Shown here piece after piece: positions 9,671 through 20,395 of a stretch of 42,422 nucleotides of DNA; positions within the stretch are counted from its first letter, which is position 1, and every line of letters begins with the position of its first letter. The notes below the pieces were generated by a model, which saw only the letters and a list, made by a program, of their open reading frames with translations, had not been told where the DNA came from and ran no database searches. The DNA is taken from positions 286,434-328,855 of the forward strand of contig GG745344.1 in the NCBI GenBank assembly GCA_000151295.1, read 5' to 3'. Both the position numbers and the translations under genes were made by a program. The DNA is from Allomyces macrogynus ATCC 38327. Its lineage: Eukaryota; Blastocladiomycota; Blastocladiomycetes; Blastocladiales; Blastocladiaceae.

Positions 9671-12247
9671 ATGGCGACGCCGACGCACCGGTTCAAGGTC
9701 AAGACCTACGGGTCTCCCGTATTCTGCGACGTGTGCCACAAAATCCTGTGGGGTTTGGTGCGCCAGGGCGTGTGCTGCCAGAGTACGCTTGCACTCTCGC
9801 TTGCCTCCTAGAAGTGGACCCAAGACTTGATCAACTGACGGCGAGAAACCAACCCCAGAATGCGGGTTCGACGCGCACTTCAAGTGCGTCGACGATGCTG
9901 GTCCGTGTCCGGGCGAGCGGCGTGCCAAGTCGCATCACGGCAAGGACAAGCGGCACCAGGACGCAGCCGTGGCCGCCGCCGGTGCTGTGACCTCTGACGG
10001 CGAGAACGACGACGGGTACCACGGCGGCATCACGAGCGGCGACGACGCGACCATGTCGACGGTCGCGCGCCCGCTTGTTCCGCTCGCTGTCGATGGCGAC
10101 CACTTGTTGCCTGCTTCTGTCACCATGGTCGCTGACCCGGACGACGTGAGTGGCAGCGACGCTGTTGCACGGCCCGTCACGAACGATAGCGACAGCGGCC
10201 ACGACTCGGCCGCCAAGCCAATGCAGCTCGCGGTCGTGCCCAACGATTCCGGGATTATCGCGGGGCCCGAATCGGCCGTGGCTACGGCCGCACCCGCCAA
10301 CGCGCGCAGAAGTCTCGCGATTGACATCCCGGGACGGTCGTCGCGGTCCAAGAAGCCCAAGACGCGGTCGCGTTCCGGGTCGACCATTTCCGCCACGTCG
10401 GGCACGACGCCAACCTCTGCCGCGACAGCATCCAAGTCGCGCAACTGGACGGCGGTCGTGTCGTCGCTGATTACGTCCACGTCGCGGCACGCGGCGCGGC
10501 AAGAGGACGAGCCGCGCGAGACCTCGCTCAACTTGCTCACGACGACGCCGAAAAACTTCAACCGGTTCATTTCGCGCATTGGGCCGATTCATTCGCTCGA
10601 GCGCGGGTTTCTGGACTTGATCAAGTGGCGCAATAAGACGCTCACGATGCTCGCCATGGCCGTCTACACGCTCGTGTGTGCGTTGGGCGCGATCCGCAGG
10701 CGTTGGTTCTCCTTGCTCGAGGCTGTCCTCTAACGTGCGTCTTTGCTTTCGCAGGTCTCTACCCGATGGCCCTCGTCGTGGCCCCACAAGTTTTGCTACT
10801 CTACCACCTGAGTCTCGGCTACTACGAGCACACCAAGGCGCGCGCCATGGCCGAGCTGCGCACAGGCAAGCCGCAACCGCGGTCCTCGCCCTCGCCCAAG
10901 ATCAACGCCGACCCGGCGCCGTCGCTGTCGACGGCCGATTTCAAGGACAACATGAAGTTTGTGCAAAACATCATGGCGCAGTACTCTGACGTGTACGATA
11001 CGATTGTCCTGTTTTCGCGCCAGTACCTGTCGTGGGACCAGCCGGAAACGACGGGCACTCTGTTCAAGGTCGTGGCCACCTCGATAGTCCCGTCATTTGT
11101 GCTCTTCTACTATGTCCCGCTGCAGCACCTCGCGCTGCTCGCCGGGTGGGGCGTGTTTGTCGCGCAGACGCCGTTTGTCCTGGCCGTACGCGAAACGGTC
11201 CTGCCCGTGGTGTCGGAGACGCTGTCGGAAAACTGGGCGTTTGCCAAGGGCGTCGTCAAGCAGTGGCCCGAAGTCATGAAAATCAAGCCCAAGGCCGTGC
11301 CACGCAAGACCAACGCGACCGACGCGGCGTCAGTCACGGGCAGCACCTCCGCCCCGTCGATCCCGGAAGAGGGGCTCTACGCGGTCGCCATCTACGAGAA
11401 CCAGCGGTGGTGGCTCGGGCTTGCCTACGTTCCCTTCCTACTCTCACACGAACGCCCGCCGTGGTCCGACTACTCGGGCACGATCCCGCTCCCGCCCAAG
11501 GCGACTTACACGCCACCGCCCGGATTCGAGTGGGTCGATACCGACTGGCACATTGACCGCAACTGGTCGGTCGTCGCGCCCGACGCCGAGGGCTGGGTGC
11601 ACTCGGACCACCTCTGGGGCAACCCGCGCACGAACCCGGGCATGGGCGCGCTCACGCGGCGCCGGAAATGGGTGCGCCGTGTCGCGCGCCGCGTGGATGC
11701 GGCGGATGCCGCTGCCGCACTCGCGTTCGCCGCACAGGAACTGCCGATGTCGCCGACCGTGACGGAATCGCCCGCGAGTGCTACTGTCGCGCCGCCCGTT
11801 GCTGCCGAGGGGGCTGCGGCGGCATCTGCGCCGCCTGCACGCGCCCGGTCCGGCTCGGCGTCGTCGGCGTCGTCAACGACCCTGTTCCAGCGCGACAATG
11901 CCGACACGCCGCTCGCGCGGGCGCCGCGCGTGCATGTGGGTGGCGCGCACCGCGACGTGGCGAGTATGATGGTGCGGCCGACGGATATGGACGCGGTCGT
12001 GCTTGCCGACCAGCCGGCACCGCTTGCGCCGCCGGCAGTTCCCGCTGAGCCGCCCGCGATGGTTGCGGCGACGCCGGCTGCGGAAGTCGAGTACATTCTG
12101 GACCTGGACGGCGAGGAGATTGTGCTCGAGGGCGTGCAGTCGCTCGATTTGATTGATATGGACCGGCTGCGGGACGTGGTGCGCCAGCTCAAGGCGCAGC
12201 AGGCGAGCAAGAATGCGGGGACGGTGCGGCGCGTGCGCGTCGAGTAG
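9671..12247 (+). CDS. C1-domain plus dysferlin/Pex24-domain membrane protein
   Basis: The product is 807 aa from three exons: 9671-9782, 9859-10677 and 10755-12247. The introns are 9783-9858 (GTACGC...CCCCAG) and 10678-10754 (GTGCGT...TTCGCAG). The first splice rebuilds a complete C1 (diacylglycerol/phorbol-ester type) zinc domain at residues 4-52: [26 protein letters not shown], then [14 protein letters not shown] long Ser/Thr-rich linker follows. Hydrophobic reticulon-like hairpins are at about 298-335 and 413-456. A dysferlin domain is at about 517-622, with DysFN signature [11 protein letters not shown] and ERPPWSD and Dys[12 protein letters not shown] and DAEGWVHSD. Fungal Pex23/Pex24/Pex30-type proteins with this core shape ER and peroxisome membranes. 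The C1 domain suggests lipid-dependent recruitment, which is inferred. The C-terminal tail is Ala/Pro-rich and ends in a short acidic/helical segment. Confidence 0.9.
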
Positions 12248-12824
12248 GTCGGGTGTATGTATCCGATGGAGAGGAGAGTGCGGCAGTGACCATTATATAT
12301 CGTTTTATAGAGCGATAAGAGACATTGAAATGGACGAAGTATCGGGACGAGGCCGTTTGTGAATCGCAGCGACGCAGAGCAAAGGGGAGTCGCTATCGCA
12401 TCGTGATGAAAGAATCCGCGTTTGGCGTCGCTTGACTGAACCCACCGGGTGGAGAAGGTGCGTATCAGCGTCGTGGTCACAATTCACATTCAATGCCCCA
12501 GGAAATGAGCGGCCTGAAATGGTTGGGACAAACGACGTGCGGCTGTCCGACTTGGCTGATTGACGCCTGGTCTTCAGAGCCTGAGCAACCAAACAGACCC
12601 CGATGATGTTTGCCAAGACGGAGAAGAAAATGCTTCAAAAAAGGTATTGTTTGATAAAGAGACGGGGGTAATCCAATGGAATCCACACAGCGCGCGCTCT
12701 CTTCACTCTCCAGTCAGCTCTTAAGACAAACGTCCTTTCTCCGAGTTTCCAAAGCAACAGAAAGATAAAATGGCTACAACAATGCAAAACCAGCTCGCGA
12801 TGCACAGCGTCCGTGCCGTGTGGC
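12248..12824. other. Convergent intergenic region (3' flanks)
   Basis: The genes on both sides end here. A lower-GC stretch with TTATATAT and TTTTATAG at about 12293-12310 may be part of the 3' end/polyadenylation region of the C1-domain gene. No gene is supported. Confidence 0.55.
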
Positions 12825-15800
12825 CTAATGCGCGCCAAAGTACCCCGCGCCAGCATCGACGTGGTGGCCATGGAAGCTCGCGTGCACGTCCAAATGCGCG
12901 CCCATGTCCCACGGCCCTGCGTCAACGTAGACGCCCATGGCCGACGGGTCCAGGTGCTGGTACTGCGCGGTCATGCCCGCGTCAAACTGCGCGTGCAGCG
13001 CCGCGTGGATCTCGGCATGGAACCCGCCACCACACGCCGGGTCCGGCACAATGACCTGCGCAGCAGTCGCGTCGGCTATGTGGATGTCTTGCGCGGGCGC
13101 CGACGTGTCGAAACACGCGGTTTCGGGAGCGGCAGGTCCAGGGCCTTCAGGAGGCCACAGGGCAGTGACCGCCGTGTCAGCGCGTGGGGCGTCGGGAAGT
13201 GCGGGTCCAGGGCCCTCGGGCGGCCATGGCGCGTACACTGGCGACGCGGTGGTGGTTGTGGCCACGATGGGGTCGCACGGGACCGCAATCGTTGCTGCCG
13301 TGTCATGGCCCGACGAGGGCGCCATTGCTGCGGGCGCGACCGACTGGTAGTATCCGGCCGCCGGCACGTCCGGCAGATAGTACGCGCTCCCGCCGGTCTG
13401 TGCGGCGTCGGTTGTGCTGCTCTGCCACTGATCCGGGAAATCAATGCGCGTGCCGTAGTCGATGGTCGATCCCGCGTGCATGTCACCGGTCGTGGTCGGG
13501 CACGCGTCGGCGCTCGATGCCGCATTCGCGTCGTAACTAAGCACCGGCACTTGGCCTGCTGCTGCTGCCGTATCGCCCGCCATCAAGTGCGCGCCACTCG
13601 CGTGATCAGCGCCCGCCACCGTCGGTGCGGCCGTCGTGGCCCCCGCGCCCTGCGAGTTGGTCGGGTCTATAAACGTCGACTTGGTCCCAGACCCAGAACT
13701 CGACCCCGACCCCGACACCGCCTGCTGCCGGTTGGCGTTGATGACCATGTTGACGATCCCGGCCGCCGACCCGAGCAGCGCCGCACCTGTGATCGCCGCC
13801 GTCAAGTACGTCGCGTGCTTGGACGGGCCCTTGAGACTCTGCGTGGTCAGCGCCTGCGCGAGCGACTGCGGCACGACGAGCGTCATGAATTCGCGCTTGC
13901 CTGGCACACGCGCCTGCGCGCGCAGCGCCGTGACCCGCGCACTGGCAGCCGCCGCGGCCGCACTCGCACTGCGCCCGCCGCCGAGCAGGAGCTGTCGTGC
14001 GTGCAAGTATGCGGCCTGCATGTGCACGAGCCCGACGACCTGGCCGGCTGGCGGCGTGTTGACGGTGACGTAAGTGCCGAGCGGGACCGACTGCAGGCTG
14101 AACGCGAGCGGGTGGTGCTGCGCCTTGTGGTAAACGAACACGGTCGCAATCGACGGCCGTGAGACGAGAATCAGCGTGCCATTGATCCGGGAATCCTCGT
14201 CTTCGTCGACGTCGTCAAAGTCCTGCGCGTCCTTGGACGTTCGGCCTGTCACGTCGTCCGGGTTGTACGACGGCGGCAGACGCACGGCCAGATACTTGTC
14301 GCCACACTTGAAAATGACGCGGTGCCCTGGGCCCTGGACCGGGTCAAACGGTTTCGCGAGCTCGAGGTCATTGTTGGTGAGCGTGCGGCACCGATCGACA
14401 AAGTCCATGCCAGCGCCCGAATCGGCCGCGACTTTGTCGCGCGCCGGCAGCATGAGCATCTCAAAGTAGAGAATGCGCTCGTCCTCCTTGGTCTTGGCAT
14501 TCGACAGCCGCAGCACGTCAATCTGGTCGACCTCGTCGTCCTCGGCAGCGTCGTCGGCGTCGTAGTGCGACCCGCGCGGCTTCATGTTCCACGCACCAAG
14601 CCGCTCGCGGATCAGGTACCGGCCCTTGCAGTCTTGCACGGCCACGGCCGTGCACAGACGTGCCAGCGCCGACGGCTTGCTCTCACCCACTTCTGCAGCC
14701 TTGGCCGCTGCAGCGCTCGCGGTGCCGGCGCGTCGTGGTGCCGGGGGCGGGCCACCCGTCTGGGCCGACACGGCCGCCGCAACAGCGGCCAGAACCTGCG
14801 GTGCCGGCGTAAGCGAGTCGTTGCGCGGCGGTACCTCGATTGACGTTTCGCCGGCCCCCGCGGGCGGGACCGCAGCGGGCATGGTGATCGGAATGTGCCT
14901 CGTTGTGGTCGTCGTCGTGACCTGATTATGCTGCTGGTGATGATGGTGCTCATGCTGCTGCTGCTCGAACCGCACATGGTTCTGCATTTGGTGCTGGTAC
15001 TGCTGCTCGGCGACGACCGCCGTCGCTTCGGCCGCGACCGCCGCCGCGGGCATGGGTGCTTGGTACACGTTACTCGGCGTCGATGGCGTCGGGTAGACGT
15101 TTTTGGTCGCGGCCGATGGCGCGGCCGACGCTGGCGTCGTTGCAATCACGCGCGGAATCGACTGCCGGGCGAGCGACGCCATGTTGGCGCGCGGCCAAAA
15201 CGCATCGAGCGGTTCCGGCACAAACACGAACCGGAACGTGCATTCGGCCGGCGCAAAGTCATGCCGCAGCGCGAGCATGTAGTCGGCGACGCACAAATAC
15301 GCGCCGACGTCAGCGCGCAGCGCGAACCCTTTACTCGAGACGCGCGCGACACGGAAGATCGTCTTGGTCGTCGGGTGCGCGATCGAAAAGAGCGCGCCCG
15401 TGTCCTTGACGCCAATGAACTGCGGCGCCATATCGGGCGCGGCCAGTCGTGCCTGCACTTCAGCGGCAGCAGCAGTGTCGCCCGGGTTCGCCTCGAGGCG
15501 GTCGCGCCAGAGCCCGAGGTCGCCGTGCCGAGCGAGAAGCATGACTGGGAGTCCGTCGGCAATCATGTCGCGGCGCACGACTTCAGGCTTCTCACCTTTG
15601 CGGTAATGCAGGAGAAGGAACTCGCTGCCCCACGGGTGCATGGGCGGCAGTTCCTCGTCGTCGGGTGTTGCGGGGGTGCCCGGCCAGTGACCCGGCAAAC
15701 TCGCAAGCTCGTCGACGAGTTCCGTGTCGAGCGAGCTGGTCGGGTTGGACGGGACCGCGACGTGCCGTGACGGCCGGCGTGAGGCCGCGAGCGCGCGCTG

Positions 15801-16550
15801 CCGTGCGAGTGACTTGCGCGCGAGTGCTGCTGCCGCGGCGGCGGCAGGCGTGCCCGGCGGCGGCGGGACCACGGCCTTGAATTCGCACACGTCGGGCGCG
15901 GTGCGCGTGAGCGCATAGGCCGACGGCAATAATGCGCACTGAATGAACACGGGCGGCAGGACTTTACCTGGTTGCGCGACATACTTGGCGTACGCCGACG
16001 CGGGCGCTGCTGCTGCTGGAGCTTGGGCTGGCGCAGGTGCCGGGACATACGCCATCTGCTCGGCGGTGCGCTCGGCTTCGGCATGCGCGCGCACGCGCGT
16101 CGTCGACGCCGCGTATTGTGGTCCAATCGGAATCTGCCTTGACCCCGCGCTGCTCCCACTCCCGCGCTCCGGAACCGTGCCCGTCGGCGCGATCGCCGGG
16201 CGTGGTTCCACGGGCATCGCGCCGTAATACCGGCGCCCAGACTCGACGACCACGTCTCCGGCGCGCGTCGACGCGTACTGCATGTCATGCACAAGCATGG
16301 GCGTGGCCCCGCGCGCGGCCTGCACGGTCGCGGACGTGCGCGCGGCACGGTGCTCGTGTGTCGTTTGACCGTGCTTGGAAATGCGCGTGCGCGAGGCCTC
16401 GAATTTGGTCGTGGTCGTGGCGCCCGCGCGTGGGGCCGACGGGTACGCGGCGCGGAGAGCGGCGGCGGCGGCCGCGGACATGGCCGCGGGACTGGCCTCA
16501 GGGACACCGGCGCTCGCTGAGCGCGCGAGCAATGGGCGGTCGTGCGTCAT
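12825..16550 (-). CDS. Large intronless protein of unknown function (1241 aa)
   Basis: One open frame of 1241 codons with no intron, which is unusual beside its neighbours. The ATG at 16550 is the first in frame. No family is recognised with confidence. Visible features in order: Arg/Ala-rich N-terminus; a conserved-looking module at about 370-460 (GALFSIAHP, FALRADVGAYLCVAD); a Gln/His-rich stretch near 520-545 (EQQQHEHHHHQQ); a second module at about 650-800 containing VAVQDCKGRYLIRERLG and VIFKCGDKYLAVRLPP; one hydrophobic segment at about 913-936 (TAAITGAALLGSAAGIVNMV) that could be a membrane anchor; and a Ser/Ala/Asp-rich tail with the repeat WPPEGPGPA twice near 1108 and 1128. The paired G-x-YL and F-RAD-G-YL motifs loosely recall beta-trefoil/fascin-like folds, but that is speculative. 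The C-terminus is rich in His, Ala and Asp. Confidence 0.7.
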   Translation of the reverse strand: MTHDRPLLARSASAGVPEASPAAMSAAAAAALRAAYPSAPRAGATTTTKFEASRTRISKHGQTTHEHRAARTSATVQAARGATPMLVHDMQYASTRAGDVVVESGRRYYGAMPVEPRPAIAPTGTVPERGSGSSAGSRQIPIGPQYAASTTRVRAHAEAERTAEQMAYVPAPAPAQAPAAAAPASAYAKYVAQPGKVLPPVFIQCALLPSAYALTRTAPDVCEFKAVVPPPPGTPAAAAAAALARKSLARQRALAASRRPSRHVAVPSNPTSSLDTELVDELASLPGHWPGTPATPDDEELPPMHPWGSEFLLLHYRKGEKPEVVRRDMIADGLPVMLLARHGDLGLWRDRLEANPGDTAAAAEVQARLAAPDMAPQFIGVKDTGALFSIAHPTTKTIFRVARVSSKGFALRADVGAYLCVADYMLALRHDFAPAECTFRFVFVPEPLDAFWPRANMASLARQSIPRVIATTPASAAPSAATKNVYPTPSTPSNVYQAPMPAAAVAAEATAVVAEQQYQHQMQNHVRFEQQQHEHHHHQQHNQVTTTTTTRHIPITMPAAVPPAGAGETSIEVPPRNDSLTPAPQVLAAVAAAVSAQTGGPPPAPRRAGTASAAAAKAAEVGESKPSALARLCTAVAVQDCKGRYLIRERLGAWNMKPRGSHYDADDAAEDDEVDQIDVLRLSNAKTKEDERILYFEMLMLPARDKVAADSGAGMDFVDRCRTLTNNDLELAKPFDPVQGPGHRVIFKCGDKYLAVRLPPSYNPDDVTGRTSKDAQDFDDVDEDEDSRINGTLILVSRPSIATVFVYHKAQHHPLAFSLQSVPLGTYVTVNTPPAGQVVGLVHMQAAYLHARQLLLGGGRSASAAAAAASARVTALRAQARVPGKREFMTLVVPQSLAQALTTQSLKGPSKHATYLTAAITGAALLGSAAGIVNMVINANRQQAVSGSGSSSGSGTKSTFIDPTNSQGAGATTAAPTVAGADHASGAHLMAGDTAAAAGQVPVLSYDANAASSADACPTTTGDMHAGSTIDYGTRIDFPDQWQSSTTDAAQTGGSAYYLPDVPAAGYYQSVAPAAMAPSSGHDTAATIAVPCDPIVATTTTASPVYAPWPPEGPGPALPDAPRADTAVTALWPPEGPGPAAPETACFDTSAPAQDIHIADATAAQVIVPDPACGGGFHAEIHAALHAQFDAGMTAQYQHLDPSAMGVYVDAGPWDMGAHLDVHASFHGHHVDAGAGYFGAH

Positions 16551-18516
16551 GAAGTGGGTCGTCCAGGATTAGTGGTCGGGTGGTGGCCGAGTTGGTGGTC
16601 GGTCGGTGATCAGCTTGCGGGGGTGGCTGGTGCTACAGGCACGGCGTGACCGCGTCGGTTCCCACTCCCGACCAAATCGACGTTTTGCCCGCTCACTCGC
16701 GATCCGTGCACGTCGCGTCGACGATCGCCTTGTTGAAGAAAGAGGGATCGAAGACGACGACGAGGGCTGCAGGCAGGACGGGTGGCAGTCAGTGCATGTC
16801 CGGCAGAGAGCTCGCCGTCGGCTTCATTCAGCCCATCGACCGTCGCGTACCTCGTCGTGTCCAGCAGAGAAATGACTGCGAGAGTGTCGGTGGCGTTCAC
16901 CGGGGCGGTGAACAGCGACAGGGAGCGATATTGATTGCGAAGGAGACGTGCTGGATGCGTGGGTGCGGGCTAGTCGGACCGTGGCAATGACCGACAGCAG
17001 GCAGGACCAAGCAGGCCCAAGTTGAACGTGGGGCAGTGCGATGCTAATGGAGTCGAGCGCGTGAGCGCGTGATTGAAGAATCTGTTGGAGTTGGTGGCGT
17101 TCGTGACGGCGAGGGAGAGGAATTCGCGCGGCAACTGCGCGAGGATCTTATCCTTGCTGCGAGAACGCACGGTGGTCCATGCTCCATGAGCGTGCGCCGA
17201 CCCCAGCTTGCCCAGTCGCGCGGGACTCATCAGCGACAGCGGCGTTTCTTCGCGTGTCCTCTGCCAAAAGCTCGACAACGACTGCGCCTGTGCGCGGGCA
17301 CGAGAGGAGCAGACCATGTCGCACTGGCCGGATCAGGAATGTCGCGCACGGGGGGCGCACCAAAGGACTGGGAACAGCGACTCGAGTGCGAGTACGAGCG
17401 CGCCGACAAGTTCATTCTCACTCCGGCTCCATGGCCGCGCGCGCGACCCCGACGATCCGGCGTGTGTGGGGCCGGGCCCATGCAGAGGGCGGAGATCGAC
17501 GGGCATGCCGTTCATTCTGTCCCGATCCATGACCAAGGCTTTTCAAAGCAAAATGAGATCTGTTCCATGGTAAATGAATTGCTTCCGCCACCGAGCCGCT
17601 CGGCGGTCGAGCGCTTGCCGCAGCTGTGCTACCCTCGAGTGCAGGGGTACTGGCCGCAGCAGTGCGAAAACTAAGGCTTGCTAATCGGTGGGACACGGCG
17701 GGGGTTATGCGTCGCTGGCGTGAGCTGCGAGCACTGGCCAAGTCATTTTGGATGGACGGGGAAGTGCGAACGGTCTGTGGTCAGCAGGTGGGAAAGTGCG
17801 AGCGACGAGAGCATGTTTGGGAGCGGTCGGCTGGTGCTTCCACGGAATGGACCACCAATCGTCGCCGGCCCGTGTGGTCGAGCCGCAGCACGCGTGGGCA
17901 GGTCGCTGCGACGGGGTCGCGATGCAAAGCGTTTTGCGGGAAGTGAGCAGGGGCGTGCGGCTGAAGTGAAGCAAAATATCGAGGAGGCCGCCGCCAGCAT
18001 GCTGTGGCAGCGAGGAGCAGCAGTGTCGGCAGTGTCGGCGTCAAGAAGCACAGCAGGGTGTGGTCTGAAGGCTCTGAAGCAATGTGACAGAAATAATGGA
18101 GATGTGTTCCGCGCAGAGTCGCTCATCACAAATTGCTCGCTTGAAAACGGTTGGTTGGAATGTGGTTAGACAGCCTTGCTCAAAACGGAGCGCAATTGTC
18201 GACTTTCTTGCATTTAGCGCTGCCACTGCTGCGAGCGAAAATCGGCCGAGGATGTGACCGCCGTGGTTGGTCACCGTTGGTAACTGATGCAAAAACAGCG
18301 AAGAAATGTCGAATTTCAGGTGGAGAGGGGCCGAGAAATCACGCAGCGCACCTTTCTCTTGGTCAACGAGCGCCAACAAGTCGAACAATTGAGAGACGAG
18401 TTGCAACAGCTGGGGCAAACAACAACACTGAGAAATACAATGATTTGCTTCGACCGTTGGCAACTTAGAAGAACAAAAAGCAACAAAAGCAGGACTAATT
18501 GGGTCTGTCAGAAATG
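16551..18516. other. Gene-poor spacer with a possible unresolved minus-strand gene
   Basis: No complete gene could be assembled. On the minus strand, 17535-17333 reads like coding sequence (starts MDRDRMNGMPVDLRPL, contains ENELVGALVLALESLFPV). The stretch 16768-16693 reads ALVVVFDPSFFNKAIVDATC and ends at TGA (16693-16695) with codon use typical of local genes. Between them, candidate GT-AG pairs exist (for example GTGCGC near 17365 and CGCACAG near 17290), but no frame-consistent chain was found. The part nearer 18516 has lower GC and no gene evidence. Confidence 0.3.
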
Positions 18517-19450
18517 CTAATCGCTGAGCTCGCCAGCCGCAAACGCAAGGTCCCGCCGCCATTCAAGCATTCGAGCATGGCGGCTTCGTCCTCCAACTTG
18601 ATCAAGCGACAACGCATTGACATGAAATAAACCATCACCAACGTCCGGTTCCACATAAACCTTGATGCAGCCAGCTCGCGTGAACCCAGCGCGGCGCCGC
18701 GCCGCCACAAGCTGATCCTGGATCCGTTCGCAGAGTACATCGAAATTGAGGTCGAGGTACCGCATTCCCCACAGGAGCGCGTTGATCCATTGGTGCGGGC
18801 CAAAGTGATTGTTGAGGCCGAGATTGTCCGAAACGTTGAGAGCCCGCAGTTTCAGTGGCAGCGGCGTTGGCAACGTGTGAATAGCATTGTACTGGAGCTC
18901 GAGAGAACGGAGATTCCAATGCAGCCTCGCCCAAAGAAATGCAAGGTCCACGCCTGTCAAGGCATTAAAGCGAGAGATGCGTAACAGATTGCGGGAATGT
19001 CCAGAGGCTGTCAGGGTCCATATGCAAGCCGACAGAACGGCTCGGGAAGCTTTGGGACAGCGTGAGTGACATGAGCATACGTGGCAGCTTGCGTGGGTCG
19101 AGCGCTGCAAAAGGAAAGGTCCAATCGTTTGAGATCACGTTGCCGTCCATTTGGAGATGCGCGAGTGTCGGCGCAATGAGTTTTTCCACGACATGCTCGA
19201 CGAAATGGCTGACCCAAGTTGGCAAAATGATGCGGAGCGACTTGGTCGGGACCGGGAGAGCCGACAGGAGACTGCGGTATTGATCTGACCAAGACTCGGA
19301 GAACTGGTCGCGCCCATCTACGTTGAGGGAAAATTCGTCCACCTGCAGACGTTTCCCGGCGCTATTGTCCGAGAACGGGTCAATCGGTACAGATCAGTTG
19401 GGTGGAGAGGTTAACCCCAGTTTGAGTGACCGCAGTGAGCGTTTTGCACA
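18517..19450 (-). pseudogene. Truncated, broken LRR-family copy
   Basis: This is a paralogue of the intact LRR gene at 20396-22384, covering only its C-terminal half. Shared blocks include KRLQVDE, AWSDQY/SWSDQY, LIAPTL, ALTG-DLAFLW, LPTPLP-KLR, NDHFGPH/NNHFGPH, QLVAARRR and GFTRAGC. Two lesions are seen: a Trp codon at SPPNW has become TGA (19394-19396), and a frameshift near 18965-18970 follows THLSL, where the intact copy continues ADNALTG. The N-terminal half, including the F-box-like region, is absent. The final 35 codons diverge fully from the intact gene. It is therefore a decaying tandem duplicate. Confidence 0.8.
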
Positions 19451-20395
19451 CATGGTTGCGCTTGTTGTTATTAGCATTGATCGCCTCCTCACCGTCACTG
19501 TGGCATCAGCGACGTTACAGATGGCCGCAGCAACGGGCACCTCGGGTGCATTTTCTTCAGCAGCTGGCATCACGCATCCAGTCATCTAGCGCAACACCAC
19601 TTCAGATGGAGTTTCGCTCGTGCCGATATTGAGCTCCATTAAACGCGCGCGCACGCATCACCCCAACAGTGGAGAAAGATGGAATGCCCTCGAGATGTCC
19701 GTTGACGATAATGACGAGCGCGTATGAGCCAGAGCATCAACTTTGGAATGGGCATTGACCTTGCCACGACAGTAACACAAATGTGTTGACCCGCTGCGAC
19801 CATGGGCAAAAGGCCGATGAGAAGGCAAAGAACTAGACCTTTCCGACCGATCATCAGCCGCGACGAGCTGAGCATTGGGCCTGACATCGTGGATGTGATG
19901 GATATCCAATAGCAAGTTACCTGCTTGACGTCAATGCATCAAGTGATTCTCGTTGTGGTTGTACTTGCGGCAGGTCAGCGAGGTGGTCGAGTGTGCCATG
20001 CCGTTGCGTGCCGTCTCAGAGAGTGAGTGGTGACAGCCTCATGGAGGAAGGAAGCCTGGCGAATTGAAGAGTGACGAGTGTGGACGTACAGCCCACCACC
20101 GAAGCATTTTCCAACACACAGTTGGGTGCACTCATTTCATTCGTCGCAGCTTGGGACTGAGGAGACATGAAGGAGCAAGAGCAAGCAGCAAGCAAAGGTA
20201 CTTGCAAGGACAATGGGTAAGAGAAAGGCCTGGACACTGCTCACGAAAATGACAAGTGTTAACTGGCCAAAGGAGCAAGTGATCTCAGGGGCTCTGGGTG
20301 CGTAACAGAAAGAGCACAGATGCATTGATGCGCGTTGACGACAGGGAAGTGACAAGAAAACAAACAAAGAAAACAAACGGGCAAGGAATTGAGTC
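19451..20395. other. Spacer between LRR copies
   Basis: Lower-GC DNA with only short open frames. None shows similarity to the LRR family or a recognisable domain. It probably contains what is left of the 5' part of the broken copy plus the 3' flank of the intact gene. Confidence 0.5.

Noticed and set aside
14895..15770. 291-codon plus-strand frame inside the 1241-aa gene
   Set aside because: It is an antisense shadow of the long minus-strand frame.
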